Origin: an uncultured Clostridia bacterium | GTDB lineage: Bacteria > Bacillota > Clostridia > TANB77 > CAG-508 | Assembly: GCA_948585895.1 (NCBI GenBank) | Contig: CAPBNZ010000062.1 | Location: 1-9,697, forward strand | Reading direction: 5' to 3' | Length of the DNA stretch: 9,697 bases | Shown here: positions 5,973-9,697 of the stretch, piece after piece | Position numbering within the stretch: the first letter of the stretch is position 1 | Layout: each line of letters opens with the position of its first letter | Notes under the pieces: model-generated | What the model saw: the letters and a program-made list of their open reading frames with translations, nothing else | Databases searched by the model: none | Told to the model about the DNA's origin: nothing | Position numbers and translations under genes: made by a program

Positions 5973-7153
5973 TCCTTGTGACTACAAATATGTTTCCTAG
6001 TCATCTCCATTAAGTCTAGCTTTGTAAAGCCTTCTACTTGCGTTTTACTTCTATCCTTTTTTAATTCTTCTTTTAATCGATTTTCTATCTTTTCTCTATC
6101 TTCTTGACTTTTCATATCAATATAATCAATAATAATAATACCTCCAATATCTCTTAGTCGTAACTGTTTAGCAATTTCTATGGTTGCTTCTTTATTAACT
6201 TTATAAATTGTTTGTTCTAAATTATCATTTCCTGTATATTTTCCTGTATTTACATCAATAGCTGTTAAAGCTTCTGTTTTATCAATGGTAATAAATCCTC
6301 CACATTTTAACCATATTTTTCTATTTTCTAATTTTTCTATTTGCTTATCTGCTTCATATGTAGATAATAGATTGTTTGTTTCCTCTAATTCTATTTTTAA
6401 ACTTTTATATTCTTCATTTTCCGCTTTTAGTTTTTCTAATTCTTCTTTTAGTTTTGTATTATTTACTACTATTTTTTTTACTGGTTCACTTGTTAAATCC
6501 ATTAGCATTTTTTCTATAATATCTTCACTTTTATACAATAATTTTGGCTTTTTTAATTCTGGATGAATACTAGTATGTATAATGTCATTCCACTTTTTTT
6601 CTACTTTTTTTATATCCTTTATTACTTCTTCTTCTTTATTTTGTGCCGAAGTTCTTATAATTGCTCCATTACCATTGCTTAAATTTTCTTTCACTAACTT
6701 TATTAACCTTTCTTGTTCTTTTTTATCCTGAATTTTCTGCGAAATGGTTATTATATCTGTATTTGGTAATAATGCTATATATTTACTTGGTAGATTAATA
6801 TGAGAAGATACTCTTGCTCCTTTTTTTTCATTACTATCTTTTTTTACTTGTACTAGTAATTTTTGATTTGGCTTAACAACTTTTTTAATATCGATTGTTT
6901 CTTCTGGTACTTTTTTCGTCTCATCCACCTTTGGCAAAATATCTTTTAAATGAATAAAGCTATTTTTTTCTGTTCCAATATCAACAAAAGCTGACTGCAT
7001 TCCTTGTATAACATCTTTTACAATACCAATATAAATGTTTCCTTCTTTTTTTGTATCTTCATCATTTTCTTGATAGTATTCTATTAATTTTCCATCTTCC
7101 ATTAAAGCTATTCGTCTTTCATTTTTTTCCACTTGTACTATGATTTCTGCCAT
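5969..7153 (-). CDS. rng: RNase E/G family ribonuclease, short C-terminus
   Basis: This single-strand-specific endoribonuclease takes part in rRNA maturation and mRNA decay in the cytoplasm. The N-terminal MAEIIVQVEKNERRIA start is family-typical, and an S1 RNA-binding domain follows at about residues 36-105 (GNIYIGIVKDVIQGMQSAFV). The catalytic DNase-I-like region shows the two magnesium-binding aspartates Asp300 (TAIDVNTGKYTG) and Asp343 (IIIDYIDM). The enzyme should therefore have its active site. The protein ends 11 residues after the start of the MTRK motif (MTRKHICSHKD). E. coli RNase G has about 490 residues, and RNase E/G proteins normally continue into a CPxC zinc-link and a small domain. 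Here only Cys390 is present and the total is 394 residues. The stop codon TGA lies in the palindromic element, so truncation by insertion or deletion is possible, although a naturally short clade form is an alternative. Upstream gaps contain AAAGGAA ribosome binding sequences. Confidence 0.9.
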   Translation of the reverse strand: MAEIIVQVEKNERRIALMEDGKLIEYYQENDEDTKKEGNIYIGIVKDVIQGMQSAFVDIGTEKNSFIHLKDILPKVDETKKVPEETIDIKKVVKPNQKLLVQVKKDSNEKKGARVSSHINLPSKYIALLPNTDIITISQKIQDKKEQERLIKLVKENLSNGNGAIIRTSAQNKEEEVIKDIKKVEKKWNDIIHTSIHPELKKPKLLYKSEDIIEKMLMDLTSEPVKKIVVNNTKLKEELEKLKAENEEYKSLKIELEETNNLLSTYEADKQIEKLENRKIWLKCGGFITIDKTEALTAIDVNTGKYTGNDNLEQTIYKVNKEATIEIAKQLRLRDIGGIIIIDYIDMKSQEDREKIENRLKEELKKDRSKTQVEGFTKLDLMEMTRKHICSHKD

Positions 7154-7176
7154 TTCCTTTCATTCCTTTCTAAATA

Positions 7177-7199
7177 GCCAAGTTGCAAACTTTCTTGGC
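7177..7199. other. Intergenic hairpin between pth and rng
   Basis: GCCAAG (7177-7182) pairs with CTTGGC (7194-7199) across 11 nt. An alternative nested pairing, AAGTT with AACTT, is possible inside it. On the minus (transcribed) strand it is followed by TATTTAGAAAGG rather than a T-run, so it probably allows read-through from pth to rng. It may be a processing or stability element, or a leaky attenuator. Confidence 0.35.
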
Positions 7200-7205
7200 A
7201 ATTTT

Positions 7206-7763
7206 TCAATTATATTTATTCATTGCTATATCAATTCCATTTTTTATAATCTCAATTACTGCCTCTTTTGCCAAATTGGTTCCTCTATCTAATTTTTCCT
7301 TTTCCTCTTCTGGAATAGCCCCTATTACATGTTCGATTAAATTTTGATTTCCTTCTGGCATTCCAATTCCAACTCTGACTCTTTTAAAATTTTGTGTGTT
7401 TAATTCATGTACTACTGATTTCATTCCATTATGCGTACCAGGTCCTCCTGCTTTTCTTATTTTTATACTTCCTGGTTCTATATCAATATCATCATAGATA
7501 ACAATTAATTGGTCTTCTTGTATTTTATAAAATTTAATCATTTCTTTTATACTTTCCCCACTTAAATTCATAAAAGTTTGTGGTTTTAGTAAAATCACTT
7601 TTTCTCCTTCTACCACTCCATTTCCATATAAACCTTTAAATTTATTTTTAATAACTTCAATTTCATATTGTTTTGCTAGCTTATTGATGGTGTGAAATCC
7701 CATATTATGCCTCGTATTACTGTAATCTTTTTCTGGATTTCCTAATCCTACTATTAAATACAT
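7206..7763 (-). CDS. pth: Peptidyl-tRNA hydrolase
   Basis: This 185-residue cytoplasmic esterase releases peptides from peptidyl-tRNAs that drop off the ribosome and so recycles tRNA. The family pattern is complete: Asn9 (GLGNP), the catalytic His19 (NTRHNMGFH), Asn66 (QTFMNLSG), Asp91 (IYDDIDIEPG) and Asn112 (GGPGTHNGMKS). The length matches bacterial Pth. I chose the ATG at 7763 because AGGAGA (7775-7780) is 11 nt upstream. The in-frame TTG at 7772 would be only two bases from that site. The gene is first after a promoter and leads into rng 52 bp downstream, so it likely heads a pth-rng-rimO-unknown operon. Confidence 0.95.
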   Translation of the reverse strand: MYLIVGLGNPEKDYSNTRHNMGFHTINKLAKQYEIEVIKNKFKGLYGNGVVEGEKVILLKPQTFMNLSGESIKEMIKFYKIQEDQLIVIYDDIDIEPGSIKIRKAGGPGTHNGMKSVVHELNTQNFKRVRVGIGMPEGNQNLIEHVIGAIPEEEKEKLDRGTNLAKEAVIEIIKNGIDIAMNKYN

Positions 7764-7804
7764 GATTTTCAAGTCTCCTATTTTCTCATTTTTAACTCTT
7801 ATTT

Positions 7805-7833
7805 ATTTTAACTTTTTTTTCCCCTTTTTTCAA
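7805..7833 (-). promoter_or_regulatory. Probable sigma-A promoter of the pth operon
   Basis: On the minus strand TTGAAA (7833-7828) and TAAAAT (7810-7805) are separated by 17 nt, with the pth ATG 41 nt downstream. The spacer is A-rich with a GGGG interruption. No clear terminator follows the upstream ABC gene, so read-through from it could also contribute. Confidence 0.5.
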
Positions 7834-7878
7834 GTTTTTCTTAGAATTTCTTTTATTAAAGATAATGATTCACGAAGA

Positions 7879-9697
7879 TTAATCTCTTTCTTCTTGTTCT
7901 TCTTTTACTTTCGAAAGTTTTTCTAACACACCATCTTGATTAATATGATACCTTTTTGTCGCTAAATCCTCTGCTAGTTCTAATCTATGTGTTGTTATGA
8001 TTAACATTACCTTTCTATTTTTAGCATATTCTTTTATTTTTTCTAATTGCTCTCTTATTAACTTATCTTCTACATTTCCAACTGGCTCATCAACTATTAT
8101 TGCAGATGCTCCATCATCTATCCTATAAAATAATTTTGACAAAGCTAATCTTCTTTGTTGTCCAGTAGAAAACTCCATAAATTTTTTGCATGCTAATTGT
8201 TCTAATATGTCTTGCGAATCTAATTTTAGTTCTTGTAATATAGTAATTAGATTTTGTCTTTCTTTTTTATCTAATTCTGAAATACTTTGTTTGCCTGTTA
8301 TTTGTTCTAACACACTCCTTTCATTACCAAGATTGGTATTGGGTCTAAATGAAATATACTGGTCTCCCAAATTATCCACTATCTGCCCATTATGAAGTTT
8401 AATACAATCTCTATTATTGATATCCCCTCTTTTTAATAATCTTAAAAATGTACTTTTTCCTGCTCCTGATTCACCAGATAATAATACTACATCTCCTCGT
8501 TCCATGCTAAATTCTGGTATATGTATGATTGTAGCATATTCCTTTTCCCCTGTTTCATAATTCTTTTTGGGGTAAAATCTCCCTTTAAAATCTTTTATTT
8601 CTATCGAATTAAAAGGCTCTTTTGCTCCTTTTAATGGATATACTTTATCTTCCATTTGCGTCAAAATTTCTTGTACTTTTTTACCTATTTCTTGAAATTC
8701 TTCTTCCTGTTTTTTTATATACTGAAACCCTTGCACTGCTTTTATAAAATTCCCTGAGATTCCTTTTGTTGATTGCAATGATACTAAAACTTCTGCTAAT
8801 GATTTTCCATCTAATTTCCCATTTTCCTTTGTTTTTACGTGCTTATTTATATACATACCTGAAATAATAGCATTTGCTAAATCGACACTTACATTAAATA
8901 GAAAATCTTTATTTCTAATTTTAGTACAAATTTTTCTTTCTTGTTCTGCTATGACTCCAATATCTTTCATACATTCCTCTTCTGCTCGATTGCTTATTGG
9001 CTCATTTTCTAATAAATCTTCTCTCATTCTAAACTGTTTATATTCTAATTCCATTTGTGTTTCTCTTTCACTTTGCTTTCTCATTCCTTGCATCAACTTT
9101 AACACAGCAATTACAGTTGTTCCTAATGTTACTAATCCTGCTGTCCCATGCTCTTGTTCTTCTGATTTTGTTCGATCTAATAAAGATCCTACTATGCCTG
9201 CTAATCCAAGCCCTAGTCCTAAATAATTATCTAATTTTTCAAATTGTAATTTATTTGCTTGTCTTTCATATTCCATTAATACATTTATTACTTCCCTTGG
9301 TGCCATTGTTGTATCATATGTTATTTCCTTTGGTTGACCATCTACTATTTCTTGTCTTCTATCTTGTTTGAGTATTAGTCCATCTCTTGCTGCTTGTGAA
9401 ATCTTGGTATAGTCTAATAATGAATCTGTTCTTTTTCTTATGTTATACTCTTGTTCTGCTCCAATTCTTAACTTTCTTAAAAAGTCATCCATAACAAATT
9501 TATATCCTATTATCTCTTTTTTAAATTTACTTACATCTTGCTTTCCAGATAATAATTTACTATTTTGCATTCTAAAGGTTTCATTTGTTAATCTACTCAT
9601 TATTCCTAATCCCATAGCAATATTTTTCCAGTCATCTGTTACCAAAGTTCCAGTTCGATACTTTGTTTTTACCTTTCTCTTTTTTCTATTTTGTGTT
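7879..9697 (-). CDS. ABC-type ATPase with degenerate membrane region (5' end outside window)
   Basis: The reading frame is open on the minus strand from the window edge to 7879, so the gene is probably cut at its 5' end. The first possible TTG (9645) has no good ribosome binding site, and codons upstream of it read through without a stop. From that TTG there are 588 residues. The C-terminal nucleotide-binding domain (about 346-575) has Walker A GESGAGKS (391-398), a variant signature STGQQ (493-497, usual LSGGQ), Walker B AIIVDE with Asp519 and Glu520, a D-loop GNVED and the switch His553. The Q-loop position reads RPN (Asn436) instead of the usual PQ. Residues 1-345 mirror the exporter layout, with a linker before the ATPase like that of fused exporters. 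Only two short hydrophobic stretches (about 141-156 and 169-185) are seen, so it may not be an ordinary transporter. The substrate is unknown. Confidence 0.8.
   Translation of the reverse strand, partial: TQNRKKRKVKTKYRTGTLVTDDWKNIAMGLGIMSRLTNETFRMQNSKLLSGKQDVSKFKKEIIGYKFVMDDFLRKLRIGAEQEYNIRKRTDSLLDYTKISQAARDGLILKQDRRQEIVDGQPKEITYDTTMAPREVINVLMEYERQANKLQFEKLDNYLGLGLGLAGIVGSLLDRTKSEEQEHGTAGLVTLGTTVIAVLKLMQGMRKQSERETQMELEYKQFRMREDLLENEPISNRAEEECMKDIGVIAEQERKICTKIRNKDFLFNVSVDLANAIISGMYINKHVKTKENGKLDGKSLAEVLVSLQSTKGISGNFIKAVQGFQYIKKQEEEFQEIGKKVQEILTQMEDKVYPLKGAKEPFNSIEIKDFKGRFYPKKNYETGEKEYATIIHIPEFSMERGDVVLLSGESGAGKSTFLRLLKRGDINNRDCIKLHNGQIVDNLGDQYISFRPNTNLGNERSVLEQITGKQSISELDKKERQNLITILQELKLDSQDILEQLACKKFMEFSTGQQRRLALSKLFYRIDDGASAIIVDEPVGNVEDKLIREQLEKIKEYAKNRKVMLIITTHRLELAEDLATKRYHINQDGVLEKLSKVKEEQEERD

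Noticed and set aside
7834..7878. Terminator after the ABC ATPase gene
   Set aside because: The sequence is A-rich on the transcribed strand with no stable stem, so read-through into pth remains possible.
8951..9371. Overlapping plus-strand open frames antisense to the ABC ATPase gene
   Set aside because: They have Leu/Ser-rich shadow composition and no ribosome binding site. They lie opposite a frame with clear ABC ATPase motifs further along. The same reasoning applies to plus-strand frames at 3384-3638, 6285-6566 and 8186-8395.

Overview
The window is low-GC DNA with standard-code genes, strong AGGAGG-type ribosome binding sites and extended -10 promoters. This points to an AT-rich member of the Bacillota, most likely a Clostridia-type (possibly gut, uncultured) bacterium. 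That placement is an inference from composition and gene style, not a database match.

Left part (1-3124): a stand-alone aspartate-semialdehyde dehydrogenase gene (asd) with its own promoter is followed by a separately promoted HD-domain phosphohydrolase gene. The HD gene converges on a small single-pass membrane protein gene across a perfect 16-bp hairpin that can terminate both. The small membrane protein gene and a cation diffusion facilitator gene are transcribed away from each other from back-to-back promoters in a region of about 60 bp. The transporter's metal-site residues (NxxxD plus DxxxD) look like those of manganese exporters.

Right part (3183-9697): everything is on the minus strand. 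In transcription order it reads: the 3' part of a gene for an ABC-type ATPase with a poorly hydrophobic N-terminal region (its reading frame stays open to the window edge), a promoter, pth (peptidyl-tRNA hydrolase), rng (RNase E/G family), an 83-bp almost perfectly palindromic element, rimO (ribosomal protein S12 methylthiotransferase), and an unrecognised 439-residue hydrophilic protein whose ribosome binding site overlaps the rimO stop codon. pth, rng and rimO form a translation and RNA-maintenance group that is probably transcribed together.

The most notable local structure is the palindromic element between rng and rimO. It has two 34-nt arms that are exact reverse complements around a 15-nt loop. 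It supplies the rng stop codon, and rng ends just before the place where RNase E/G proteins normally carry their zinc-link cysteines. No CRISPR array, tRNA, rRNA, riboswitch or complete insertion sequence was seen, and I found no convincing multi-gene novel system.
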